This document shows, piece by piece, positions 14,169 to 22,191 of a stretch of 24,200 nucleotides of DNA. Where the stretch lies: NCBI GenBank assembly GCA_030271565.1, contig JARXKR010000002.1, positions 1 through 24,200 on the forward strand, read 5' to 3'. The notes under the pieces are model-generated. The model was not told the DNA's origin and ran no database searches. It worked only from the letters and a program-made list of their open reading frames with translations. A program made the translations under genes and the position numbers. This DNA is from Pseudomonadota bacterium (GTDB taxonomy: Bacteria; Pseudomonadota; Alphaproteobacteria; Sphingomonadales; Sphingomonadaceae). The first letter of the stretch is position 1. Every line of letters starts with the position of its first letter.

Positions 14169-15346
14169 CCTTTGTCGGGTTCGCCGGAATCGTCCTTGGG
14201 CTTTTGGCCGCGCTGTGGATGAGCAGTAGCTACACCAACCGCAAGATCGGCTTTTTCGCGCTTATTGCATCGATGCATGTAGTTACAGCAGTGATCTACT
14301 ATCAATATGTTCAAACAAATGACGCCGACACCAAACTTTATTATTTTGATCCGTACGGGTTTTATTTTCTAGATTTCTCGCTCGGAACCACCTTTGTGGT
14401 TTATTTCGTGCAGTGGATGCGCGTTCTTATGGGCGGCAGTTATCTGGATTATTTTTTGCTGTTCCAGGCATTCGGGCTGTGGGGCATAGCTCTGCTCATC
14501 CGGACACTGGAAGAGCTGGCCGAAGTGCTCGGTCAACACTGGCCACCGATCTTCACGATCATGATGTTCATGCCCGGAATGTATTTCTGGACCAGCGCCA
14601 TCGGCAAGGACGCCCCGCTGTTTCTGGCCTGCGCCATGGTGTTGTGGTCGACCATGGCGATTTCGCGGCGCTGGGTGTGGTTTGGGCTGGCAATTGCAAT
14701 CATGGTGCTGTTCCGATTGCACGTGGCGCTGGTTGCGGTGGCGGCATTGGCTTTGACGTTGATGACCGGCAGAGGCATCAGTCCGACGCTCCGTGCCTTG
14801 CTGATCGTTGCGATCATCCCGGTTCTCTACGTGCTGGTTGGGACCGTTCAATCGAGTCTGAAACTCGATTTGGCGAGCGTGGGTTCGGTGGCGAACTATG
14901 TCGAACTGCAGACAACCACCTTTGCAACGGCTGCCGGCGATGCCGAAGGATTGGTCACGCGGGCGTTTCCGGTAAGGCTGATTAGCTTGCTCTACCTGCC
15001 AATCTTCATTGGCGCGGGCGGACTGTTCGGCTTCGTTGCCTCGTTCCAGAACGTGTTCATGCTTTACGTGAGCTCGGTTCTGGTCCGTGAAAGCCGGTCG
15101 TGGCGCGCGATGTTTCGCCAATCGTTTCCGGTCCGGTTCGCGACGATTTTCCTGATTGCGATGATCGCGATGCTGACCGTCATGTACTACAATATCGGCC
15201 TGGGCCTGCGTCAGCGCGAGATGTTCACGCCCGCGCTCTATCTCGTCTTTGGCGCGGTTTATCTGGTCCGGAGCGCGCGCCGCGCCGCCGAACTGGCAAC
15301 CGCTGACGGTATCAACGAAACGCATTGGATCGAGACTAGCCGATGA
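14165..15346 (+). CDS. Polytopic membrane protein, candidate Wzy/EpsG-like repeat-unit polymerase
   Basis: A 393-residue integral membrane protein with roughly 10 hydrophobic helices and few soluble stretches. It lacks the H-A-H-(N/D)-D loop of its upstream neighbour. The topology and the charged/aromatic periplasmic stretch TNDADTKLYYFDPYG near residue 42-56 recall EpsG- or Wzy-type polymerases, whose sequences are poorly conserved, so the call rests mainly on topology and context. The ATG at 14165 overlaps the previous stop (ATGA); the longer frame starting at 14006 lies inside the previous gene. The first part is visibly AT-rich: I counted 46 G/C in 14281-14400, about 38%, unlike the neighbouring genes. 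This is common for polymerase genes that move between loci. Its stop overlaps the WbpE-like gene by four bases. Confidence 0.6.
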   Translation: MTFVGFAGIVLGLLAALWMSSSYTNRKIGFFALIASMHVVTAVIYYQYVQTNDADTKLYYFDPYGFYFLDFSLGTTFVVYFVQWMRVLMGGSYLDYFLLFQAFGLWGIALLIRTLEELAEVLGQHWPPIFTIMMFMPGMYFWTSAIGKDAPLFLACAMVLWSTMAISRRWVWFGLAIAIMVLFRLHVALVAVAALALTLMTGRGISPTLRALLIVAIIPVLYVLVGTVQSSLKLDLASVGSVANYVELQTTTFATAAGDAEGLVTRAFPVRLISLLYLPIFIGAGGLFGFVASFQNVFMLYVSSVLVRESRSWRAMFRQSFPVRFATIFLIAMIAMLTVMYYNIGLGLRQREMFTPALYLVFGAVYLVRSARRAAELATADGINETHWIETSR

Positions 15347-16467
15347 TCCCGTTTATCGACCTCAAGGCACAATACGCCCGGATTGCCGAGCAAGTCGAAA
15401 ACTCGGTGCTGGATGTGATGCGCGGCGGCACCTACATTCTCGGCCCGGTCGTCCAGCGGCTGGAGGAACGGCTCGCCCGGTTTGCCGGCACGCGCCACTG
15501 CATCAGCTGCGCCTCTGGCACCGATGCGCTGGTGATGTCGCTGATGGCCAAAGGGGTGGGGCCGGGCGACGCGGTGTTTACCGTGCCGTTCACCTTCATG
15601 GCCAGCGCCGAAGCGATTGCCACGGTCGGGGCGACGCCTGTCTTCGTCGACATCGAGCCCGGCAGCTTCAACATGGATCCCGTTGCACTCGAGGCCGCGA
15701 TTGCGGCGCACGATAACGAAGCATTGCGCCCTAGAGGGGTTTTGGCAGTCGATCTGTTCGGGCTCGCGGCTGACTATCAGCGGATCAATGCGATCGCCGC
15801 GCGGTACGATCTGTTCGTGATCGAAGACGCCGCGCAAAGCTTTGGCGCATCGGCGCAAAACAAGCGCGCGGGGGCACTGGCGGAGATTGGTTGCACCTCG
15901 TTCTTCCCCGCCAAACCGCTCGGTTGCTTCGGCGATGGCGGGGCGATCTTCTGTGATGACAGCGAACTCGATGCGGTGCTGCGCTCGATCCGGGTGCATG
16001 GACAAGGCAGTGACAAATACGAAAATGTGCGGATGGGGATAACCGGGCGGCTCGATGCGATGCAGGCGGCGGTGCTCGAAGTGAAGCTCGACATCTTCGA
16101 GGACGAACTTGCCGCGCGTCAGCGGGTCGCGGCGCGCTATGCTGCCCAGATCGCCGACGCGGCACTCCCACTGGTGATCCCGCAAGTGCCCGAAGGGATG
16201 ACCAGCGCCTGGGCGCAATACACGGTGCAGGCCATCGACGCGGCGGCGCGAGCGGCGCTTCAGGCCAAGCTCGCCGAGGCCGGTGTGCCGACGATGATCT
16301 ACTATCCCAAAGGTCTGCATGAGCAGCTAGCCTTTGCCAACCTGGGCTATTCACACGGCGACTTCCCGGTCAGCGAAGACGCCGCCGACCGGGTGTTCAG
16401 TCTGCCGATGCACCCCTATCTCGAGGACACGACGATCGACCGGATTGTCGCAGCGATGGCGGATTAG
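15343..16467 (+). CDS. wbpE: UDP-2-acetamido-2-deoxy-3-oxo-glucuronate aminotransferase (WbpE/WlbC type)
   Basis: A 374-residue DegT/DnrJ/EryC1/StrS aminotransferase. The start MIPFIDLKAQYARI, then GTYILGPVVQRLEERLARFAGTRHCISCASGTDAL, follows WbpE closely. The PLP-phosphate/ring contact Asp162 is in VIEDAAQSFGA, and the Schiff-base Lys191 is in SFFPAKPLGCFGDGGA. The expected reaction is glutamate-dependent transamination of the 3-keto group made by WbpB, yielding UDP-GlcNAc(3NH2)A. It belongs to the plus-strand export operon. It overlaps the polymerase candidate by 4 nt and is followed, 4 nt later, by a WbpD-like acetyltransferase. This is the only WbpE-type aminotransferase in the window, so it may serve both the local oxidoreductase/acetyltransferase pair and the minus-strand wbpB-wbpD pair. 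Confidence 0.9.
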   Translation: MIPFIDLKAQYARIAEQVENSVLDVMRGGTYILGPVVQRLEERLARFAGTRHCISCASGTDALVMSLMAKGVGPGDAVFTVPFTFMASAEAIATVGATPVFVDIEPGSFNMDPVALEAAIAAHDNEALRPRGVLAVDLFGLAADYQRINAIAARYDLFVIEDAAQSFGASAQNKRAGALAEIGCTSFFPAKPLGCFGDGGAIFCDDSELDAVLRSIRVHGQGSDKYENVRMGITGRLDAMQAAVLEVKLDIFEDELAARQRVAARYAAQIADAALPLVIPQVPEGMTSAWAQYTVQAIDAAARAALQAKLAEAGVPTMIYYPKGLHEQLAFANLGYSHGDFPVSEDAADRVFSLPMHPYLEDTTIDRIVAAMAD

Positions 16468-16471
16468 TTCG

Positions 16472-16990
16472 ATGCCCGAGGCAGCTTACATCCATCCGAG
16501 CGCGCACGTCGATCCGCGCGCCATCGTCGGGCCGGGCAGCAAAGTCTGGATCAATGTCCAGATCCGCGAAGGCGCGGTCATCGGCAGCGACTGCATCCTT
16601 TCGAAGGATGTCTACATCGATCACGCCGTGACCATCGGCAGAGGCTGCAAGGTGCAGAACAGCGTGTCGATCTACAACGGCGTGACCCTTGGTGACGCGG
16701 TGTTCGTCGGCCCCAACGCCTGCTTTACCAACGACAAAGTGCCGCGCGCCGACAATCCCGACTGGACTGTCACGCCAACCGATGTCGGCACTGGTGCCAG
16801 CATCGGGGCCAATGCCACGATTGTCTGCGGGGTCACCATCGGCGAATACGCGATGGTCGCCGCGGGGGCAGTCGTCACCCGCGACGTTGCACCCTACACC
16901 TTGGTGATGGGCAATCCGGCACGCGCGGTGGGCAAGGTCGACGCAGCCGGAAACCGTGTCACGGTCGATGCGCCAGAGGGGATGGATTAA
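16472..16990 (+). CDS. Second WbpD-like left-handed beta-helix N-acetyltransferase
   Basis: A 172-residue hexapeptide-repeat acyltransferase. Coils are visible from HPSAHVDPRAIVG through KVWINVQIREGAVIG, VQNSVSIYNGVTLG, PNACFTNDKVPR (81-92), GASIGANATIVCGVTIG and VMGNPARAVG. It aligns by eye with the minus-strand WbpD over its whole core (QNxVSxY, FTN, IGANxTIVCGVxIGE) but differs at many positions. It also lacks the tail with the WMSAFGE motif. It may therefore act on a related 3-amino (or QdtC-like) sugar nucleotide rather than the same one. The ATG at 16472 is 4 nt after the WbpE stop; the longer frame from 16334 overlaps wbpE and is not used. The oxidoreductase gene begins 2 nt after its stop. 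Confidence 0.82.
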   Translation: MPEAAYIHPSAHVDPRAIVGPGSKVWINVQIREGAVIGSDCILSKDVYIDHAVTIGRGCKVQNSVSIYNGVTLGDAVFVGPNACFTNDKVPRADNPDWTVTPTDVGTGASIGANATIVCGVTIGEYAMVAAGAVVTRDVAPYTLVMGNPARAVGKVDAAGNRVTVDAPEGMD

Positions 16991-16992
16991 CC

Positions 16993-17952
16993 ATGGCCAA
17001 ACCTGTCAGGATCGGACTGATCGGGCTCGGTCGGATGGGCCAGAACCACCTGCGCGTGCTGTCGCTGCTGGCGGCGGCGGACTTGCGCTGGGTTCATGAT
17101 CTCGACACGGCGCATGGCACCGCGATCGCGGGCGCTGCCGGGGTGAGGCATGTCGATGATGTCGCCGCTGCGCTCGGCGAGGTCGAGGCCGTGGTCATTG
17201 CCAGCCCGACCACAACGCACGAGCACTTCATCCGGCTCGCGGTTGAACACGTCGGGCATGTTTTCATCGAAAAGCCGATCACCGAGCGGCTCGCCAGCTC
17301 GATCGCCATGCGCGACCTGGTTCGCGCGCACGATGTGCACATGCAAGTCGGACTGATCGAACGGTTCAATCCGGCGGTGGTCCTGATGAAGCAGTTGCTC
17401 GACCGATCGGAGCAGGTGGTCAGCGTCGACTTCGTCCGGACCAACAAGATTTCCGCGCGGATCACCGATGTCGACGTGGTCACCGATCTGATGATCCACG
17501 ACATCGACCTCGCGCTGCATCTCAATGGTCCGATCACGTTGGTTACCGCGCATGGCATCGCCGAAGGACCGATGATCGACTATGCGGCCGCGCTGCTGAC
17601 GCACGCCAATGGCCGCTTCAGCCGAATCCAGGCGAGCCGGATCACCGACAAAAAGATGCGTACCATTCAGGCGACCTGCAAGGACATGTTCGTCGACTGC
17701 GAATTGCTGCGCAAGGAAGTGACCATCAGCCGTCACACCGGGCTCGAGCAGCGCCCGGGCGAGCCGTACCGGATCACCAAGTCCGAGGAGGCAATCGAGG
17801 TCCAGCCGCGCGAGGCCTTGCAGCTTGAGTTGCTGGCTTTCCTTGCCGGATGTCGGGGCCAGCTGTCGGTCGACGCTCCCGACGCCGATGCCGGAGTTGC
17901 CGCAATGGAAGTATGCGAACAGGTGCTGACCAGCATCCTGGGCACGGCCTGA
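16993..17952 (+). CDS. Gfo/Idh/MocA family oxidoreductase (second, WbpB-like by context)
   Basis: A 319-residue NAD(P)-dependent sugar oxidoreductase. The Rossmann motif GLIGLGRMGQNHLR is at 8-21, the catalytic FIEKP at 91-95 includes Lys94, and DLMIHDIDLAL (165-175) carries His169 and Asp170, which are typical of the family's active site. It clearly belongs to a different branch from the WbpB at 5834-6790: the N-terminus and the central region share only the fold motifs. An AGGGGA ribosome-binding site sits nine bases before the ATG. Directly following WbpE-like and WbpD-like genes, it probably makes a 3-keto UDP-sugar for the same aminotransferase. UDP-GlcNAcA is one candidate substrate; a different keto or inositol-type substrate cannot be ruled out. 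Confidence 0.8.
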   Translation: MAKPVRIGLIGLGRMGQNHLRVLSLLAAADLRWVHDLDTAHGTAIAGAAGVRHVDDVAAALGEVEAVVIASPTTTHEHFIRLAVEHVGHVFIEKPITERLASSIAMRDLVRAHDVHMQVGLIERFNPAVVLMKQLLDRSEQVVSVDFVRTNKISARITDVDVVTDLMIHDIDLALHLNGPITLVTAHGIAEGPMIDYAAALLTHANGRFSRIQASRITDKKMRTIQATCKDMFVDCELLRKEVTISRHTGLEQRPGEPYRITKSEEAIEVQPREALQLELLAFLAGCRGQLSVDAPDADAGVAAMEVCEQVLTSILGTA

Positions 17953-17974
17953 GCGCGGCGGCGCGGCACTGTCC

Positions 17975-19102
17975 ATGCGAATTGTCCATGTCATCCCGGC
18001 ATTGACCAAGGGCGGAGCCGAGAAGGTCCTGGTCGATCTCGCCAACGAAGCGCACCGGCGCGGGCATGAGGTCAGTATCATCGCGGGTCAACCCGCCGAC
18101 CCGCGCCTGATCCGCGACCGGCTCGATCCGGCGATCGACCTGCAGGTCGTGTCTCCGCGCGAGGGGCAAAAGCTCACCGCCTATGGTGCCCTGCCGCTGT
18201 GGTTGTGGCGGCGGCGGGCATGGTTCGACGGCGTCGATGTCGTGCATTGCCACCTGACCTATGCGGCAGTGCTGGGCACGCTGCTCAAGGTCCAGCGGCA
18301 CCTGCGCGGGCAGCGGCGCCCGGCGATCGTCGAAACCTTCCACGGCGTTGGCATGCCGATCCGCCCGCGCCAGCGGTGGCTGGCGGCCGCGCTCGCAAGC
18401 GGCCGCGATGGCTTTGCAGTGATGGCGGAAGACCCGTTCTGGAGCGACTTCCTGAGGCGACATCCGGCCCTGCTTAGCGCAGTCATTCCCAATGGCTTGG
18501 CCATCGACGCAGTGCCTTCGTCAGAGGAGGTTGGCGCTTGGCGCCGCAACACCGGCATTCCGATGGGCGCGCAGATTGTCGGCACGATCGGCCGCATCCG
18601 TGCCGAGCGCAATCCGTTCGCCACACTCGCGGCTTTCGCTGTGGTTGCCCGGCACATGCCCGAGGTGCACTTCATCATGGGAGGCGATGGCCCGATGATC
18701 GAGGCAGTGCGCGCAAAGGCCACCGAACTGGGACTAGGCCAGCGCCTGCATTTGCCCGGACTGGTGGTCGATCCCCAAGTGGCAATCGGCAACATGGACC
18801 TGTACTTGAGCATGAACGTCGGCTCGATTACCGGAATCGCCGGGCTTGAAGCCGCTGCCATGGAGGTGCCCCTGATATCGCTGCAGGCGCGCGAAGATTA
18901 CCGCACTGGTCACTGCGACTGGATCTGGTCGGATCCCGATCCCGCAGTGGTGGGCAATGAATTGACGCGCTTGCTACAATCGCCGGCGGAACTGGAAGCA
19001 ATTGGCCAGCGCCAGCGCGCGCATGTCGCAGCCCAGTACAGCGTCGCAGCGATGCAGGATGCGTACGAGCGGCTTTACGCCGCCGCGATCGAGGCGAAAT
19101 AG
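17975..19102 (+). CDS. Glycosyltransferase family 4 (second)
   Basis: A 375-residue GT-B glycosyltransferase. The start MRIVHVIPALTKGGAEKVLVDLA contains the GGAE acceptor-domain motif. The donor domain shows GTIGRIRAERNP (203-214) and FIMGGDGPMIEA (233-244). At the E-x7-E site only the second glutamate is kept: SITGIAGLE has Ser284 where the first Glu normally sits, and Glu292. The catalytic or donor-binding details may therefore differ from typical GT4 enzymes, or the fold may pair with an unusual donor. The gene follows the oxidoreductase by 22 nt and has no strong Shine-Dalgarno. It ends the plus-strand operon. Its last 28 bp overlap the 3' end of the convergent asparagine-synthase-like gene. 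The likely role is adding one residue of the repeat unit at the cytoplasmic membrane face. Confidence 0.85.
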   Translation: MRIVHVIPALTKGGAEKVLVDLANEAHRRGHEVSIIAGQPADPRLIRDRLDPAIDLQVVSPREGQKLTAYGALPLWLWRRRAWFDGVDVVHCHLTYAAVLGTLLKVQRHLRGQRRPAIVETFHGVGMPIRPRQRWLAAALASGRDGFAVMAEDPFWSDFLRRHPALLSAVIPNGLAIDAVPSSEEVGAWRRNTGIPMGAQIVGTIGRIRAERNPFATLAAFAVVARHMPEVHFIMGGDGPMIEAVRAKATELGLGQRLHLPGLVVDPQVAIGNMDLYLSMNVGSITGIAGLEAAAMEVPLISLQAREDYRTGHCDWIWSDPDPAVVGNELTRLLQSPAELEAIGQRQRAHVAAQYSVAAMQDAYERLYAAAIEAK

Positions 19103-21015
19103 CGCCGCCAGCTTTGGAGCATCAGCACGGTCCACAGTCCGTACTGCGCATTGACCTTGCCCGAGAGGTGCGCTGCCCAAACGGCCCGCACTGCCGCCGG
19201 TTTGACCAAGCCGCACTCGTCCAGCGCTTGCACCGATAGCAGTTCCTCCGCCCAATCACGCATCGGCCCGCGCAGCCAATCGCCGATGGGGATGCCGAAA
19301 CCGCTCTTGGGCCGCTCGAACAGCGCGCGCGGCACGTCGCGTTCGAGCAGGGTGCGCAGGATCCATTTGGTCCGTCCGCCGTGCATCAGGGTGCTGGGGG
19401 GCAATCGAAAGCTCAGTTCGACCAGCCGGTAATCGAGCAGCGGTGCGCGTGCTTCGAGCCCGTGGGCCATCGTCGCGCGATCGACCTTGGTGAGGATGTC
19501 GCCGGGCAGGTAAGTCAGCAGATCGAGCAAGCGCAATTGCTCGACCGGGTCGTCGAGCAGCGCCAGTCCCGCCGCCACTTCGTCCGGATCGTCGGGTTCC
19601 GGATCGCAGCGAATGGCATCGGCATCCAGCCACTGGCTGGTGACCTGGCGATAACGTCGCGCCGGATCGAGACCGAGCAGCGGGGCCAGCTTGTGCATTT
19701 TCTCACCTGCGCTGCGCGGACGCATGCTGGCAGGAATCAACGAGAACAAACGGTCCCACGCCGCGGGGCTGGGAGCGGCCAGAAGTTTGGCGAGCGCTGC
19801 ACGCGCGGGGGTGGGAAGCCGATCGAGCTTACGCAACAAGCCATTGGCCGCCGAATACCGGTTGTAACCAGCGAACACCTCGTCGCCGCCGTCGCCGGTG
19901 AGAACCACGGTGACATGGCGGCGCGCGCGTTCGGCGAGGATGGTGCTGGGCACCGCCGAAGGGTCGGCGAACGGCTCGCCATAGATCGAGGGGAGCTGCG
20001 CGACCGTGTCGATCACCTCGTGCGGGGCAAGGATGAAGCTCTGATGCTCGGTGCCGAGATGGCGCGCGACCGCTTCGGCATCGCGCGATTCGTCGTAGGC
20101 CGCTTCCTTGTAGCCGATCGCAAAACTCGCCACCGGACGGGCCGATTGGGCCTGCATCCGCGCCACCACCAGCGAGCTGTCGATCCCGCCCGACAGGAAA
20201 GCCCCGAATGGCACATCCGAGGTCATCCGCCGCGCAACTGCATCGTCAATCAGCGTTGCGGCTTGATTCAGCGCAGCATCGGGTCCGCCCGGAAGCGGGT
20301 CTGCCTGTCCACGCTCCACAGCTTCGGTCAGCGACCACCAGCGATTGATCGAGGGCTCGGCTCCATCGCGCAGCGTCAGCATCGTTCCCGCAGCAAGCTT
20401 TCCGGCCCCGGCGATGATCGACAACGGGTCGGGGACATGCCCAGTGCGCAGATAGCTCGCCGCCGCCCCGCGATCGATGCTGCGGTCGATGTCCGGATGG
20501 CGGCATAGCGAAGGCAGTTCGCTCGACCAGGCGACTCCGCCGGGCACTTTGCCCCAATAGAGCGGCTTCTTGCCAAGCCGGTCACGGGCCAGAACCAGTG
20601 TACGCTCGCCGCGCCACCATGCCGCGAGCGCGAACATCCCGTTGAGCTGGGGCAGGGTGCGGTCTGCACCCCACAGCGCGAAGGCGTTGGCGATCACTTC
20701 GGTATCGCTGTGTCCGCGGAAGGTGCAGCCAGCAGCTGCCAGTTCACGCCGCAGTTCGGGCGCGTTGTAGAGCATGCCGTTGTAACACAGCACCACCCGG
20801 CCATCGCCGCTGGCCATTGGCTGACTGCCGGCCTCACTCAAGTCGATGATCGAGAGGCGGCGATGCGCAAAATGGACACCGGTATGCGGATCGGACCAGA
20901 AACCCGCGCCGTCGGGTCCACGCCGCGCGATTGCCGCGCTCATTGCCGAGAGGATGCGCTGGGCTTGGCCGGGTGCATGTCCGCGCCGGTCGATCAGGCC
21001 TGCGATCCCGCACAT
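19075..21015 (-). CDS. Asparagine-synthase-type glutamine amidotransferase (WbpS-like, possible sugar uronamide synthase)
   Basis: A 646-residue AsnB-family enzyme. The start at ATG 21015 is fixed because Cys2 (MCGIAGL) is the N-terminal nucleophile; the open frame to 21087 adds residues that would block it. The glutaminase domain (2 to about 210) has RRGPDG (31-36), HRRLSIIDLS (51-60), YNGMLYN (78-84) and SDTEV (103-107). The synthetase domain has the ATP-pyrophosphatase loop SGGIDSS (275-281), DGGDEVFAGYNRY and the motif DRATMAHGLEARAPLLD. In YNGMLYN the usual Glu is Met. Within polysaccharide loci such proteins amidate uronic acids (as proposed for WbpS), and the WbpB/E/D pathway would provide the carboxylate. 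Free asparagine synthesis is the alternative. AAAGGA lies about 12 bases before the start. The gene is convergent with the GT4 gene (28-bp overlap) and divergent from the SDR gene. Confidence 0.85.
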   Translation of the reverse strand: MCGIAGLIDRRGHAPGQAQRILSAMSAAIARRGPDGAGFWSDPHTGVHFAHRRLSIIDLSEAGSQPMASGDGRVVLCYNGMLYNAPELRRELAAAGCTFRGHSDTEVIANAFALWGADRTLPQLNGMFALAAWWRGERTLVLARDRLGKKPLYWGKVPGGVAWSSELPSLCRHPDIDRSIDRGAAASYLRTGHVPDPLSIIAGAGKLAAGTMLTLRDGAEPSINRWWSLTEAVERGQADPLPGGPDAALNQAATLIDDAVARRMTSDVPFGAFLSGGIDSSLVVARMQAQSARPVASFAIGYKEAAYDESRDAEAVARHLGTEHQSFILAPHEVIDTVAQLPSIYGEPFADPSAVPSTILAERARRHVTVVLTGDGGDEVFAGYNRYSAANGLLRKLDRLPTPARAALAKLLAAPSPAAWDRLFSLIPASMRPRSAGEKMHKLAPLLGLDPARRYRQVTSQWLDADAIRCDPEPDDPDEVAAGLALLDDPVEQLRLLDLLTYLPGDILTKVDRATMAHGLEARAPLLDYRLVELSFRLPPSTLMHGGRTKWILRTLLERDVPRALFERPKSGFGIPIGDWLRGPMRDWAEELLSVQALDECGLVKPAAVRAVWAAHLSGKVNAQYGLWTVLMLQSWRRYFASIAAA

Positions 21016-21078
21016 CTGGCTGCTTGGTCCTTTCAGCGCGGTGGCTGGGTCTTGTCGCTCGGCTGCAGACTTAGCCAG

Positions 21079-21133
21079 TGACCGCACCCTTGACCAGCCC
21101 GCCCGGTTGGCGGTTGCAGCACAGTTGCGGTCA
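21079..21133. repeat. 8-bp inverted repeat between asnB-like and SDR genes
   Basis: TGACCGCA (21079-21086) and TGCGGTCA (21126-21133) are perfect inverted copies separated by 39 bases, within the 161-bp divergent region. They could be a looped operator serving both genes, or chance. No reliable promoter boxes can be called beside them. Confidence 0.25.
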
Positions 21134-21176
21134 GACTAACGCAGCTGCGAGAAATTGAAATTCGGAGAGAACTCAG

Positions 21177-22175
21177 ATGCCGTCAAATCCCGCGATGCTC
21201 GCTGGGCGCAAGGTTATCGTCACCGGCGGGGCCGGATTTGTCGGGTCGCATCTGTGCGAGGCGCTGGTCGAACTCGGCGCCGACGTGATCTCGCTCGACG
21301 ATCTGTCGGCGGGCAAGCAAAGCAATGTCGCGCTGTTCAAGGGCCGCAACAACTTTCGTTTCGCCGAGATGGATGTCTGCGCCGACAATGCGGCGATGCG
21401 CGAACTGTTCGCCGGGGTCGATACGGTGTTCCACAACGCCGCCTCGAAAAAGAACATTTGCCTCGACAATCCGCAGCGCGATCTGGAGGTCAATGCCGGC
21501 GGCGCGCTCAACTTGCTGCGCCATGCGATGGACGCCGGGGTGCGCAAGTTCGTCCATGCCTCGACCGGTTCGGTCTACGGCGAGCCGCAGATTTTCCCGA
21601 CTACCGAGGACCATCCGCTCGCGCCGGTCAGCTATTACGGCGTCTCCAAGCTTGCAGGCGAGCGCTATGTCGACGTGTTCCACCGGCTTTACGGGCTCGA
21701 CACCACGATCTTGCGCTACTTCCACGTTTATGGCCCGCGCCAGGAATCGAACGAGTTCGGCGGGGTGGTCTCGATCTTCCTGCGCCGCATCACCGAGGGC
21801 AAGAACCCGGTCGTGTTCGGCCACGGCGAGCAAGTCCGCAGCTTTACCTATGTCAAGGATCTGGTCGCGGCCAACATCGCCGCGGCCACCGATCCGGCGG
21901 CGACCGGCGAGGCCTACAATGTCGCTTCGGGGATCCGCGTCACGATCAACGATCTCGCCAAGGGCATGCTTGAAATCCTCGATCCGCAAGGCAAGTTGCA
22001 AGTCGAGCATGGCGATCCGCTGATCGGCGACATCATGGAATTCGACGTCGCCAACGCCAAAATTCGAGAGCAGTTGGGCATGACGTTCGAGCAGGACTTC
22101 TGGGGCACGCTGCGCTCTGCGCTGCAAGACAAGGACGCGTTCCTCGGCTACGCAGCGTCGCAGGCGGCAGGCTGA
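21177..22175 (+). CDS. NAD-dependent epimerase/dehydratase (extended SDR, probable nucleotide-sugar 4-epimerase)
   Basis: A 332-residue extended short-chain dehydrogenase. It shows the GGAGFVG dinucleotide loop (17-23), Asp at 41-42 after the second strand (NAD rather than NADP preference), HNAASKK (86-92), ASTGSVYG (128-135), and the catalytic YxxxK Tyr154/Lys158 in SYYGVSK. The Thr-Asp-Glu triad of RmlB-like 4,6-dehydratases is absent: TGSVYG stands in its place. An epimerase or decarboxylase-type reaction is therefore more likely than dehydration, and it does not fill the missing PglF step. GGAGAGA precedes the ATG by about eight bases; Met7 is an alternative start. It leads a three-gene plus-strand operon with wzx and an acetyltransferase. 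The substrate could be UDP-GlcNAc, UDP-Glc or the uronic-acid nucleotide made in this locus. Confidence 0.82.
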   Translation: MPSNPAMLAGRKVIVTGGAGFVGSHLCEALVELGADVISLDDLSAGKQSNVALFKGRNNFRFAEMDVCADNAAMRELFAGVDTVFHNAASKKNICLDNPQRDLEVNAGGALNLLRHAMDAGVRKFVHASTGSVYGEPQIFPTTEDHPLAPVSYYGVSKLAGERYVDVFHRLYGLDTTILRYFHVYGPRQESNEFGGVVSIFLRRITEGKNPVVFGHGEQVRSFTYVKDLVAANIAAATDPAATGEAYNVASGIRVTINDLAKGMLEILDPQGKLQVEHGDPLIGDIMEFDVANAKIREQLGMTFEQDFWGTLRSALQDKDAFLGYAASQAAG

Positions 22176-22191
22176 GCGGAGCGGCCAAGGC

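Noticed and set aside
21016..21087. N-terminal extension of the asparagine-synthase-like protein
   Set aside because: Class II amidotransferases need Cys directly after the initiator Met; the extension would bury it.
21090..21118. Possible sigma-70 promoter (TTGACC as -35) before the SDR gene
   Set aside because: No acceptable -10 hexamer occurs at 16-18 bases spacing, so the match to the -35 alone is not enough.
21177..22175. Assigning the SDR as the missing UDP-GlcNAc 4,6-dehydratase (PglF role)
   Set aside because: It lacks the Asp-Glu pair after Thr in the active-site strand (TGSVYG instead) and the PglF membrane domain.
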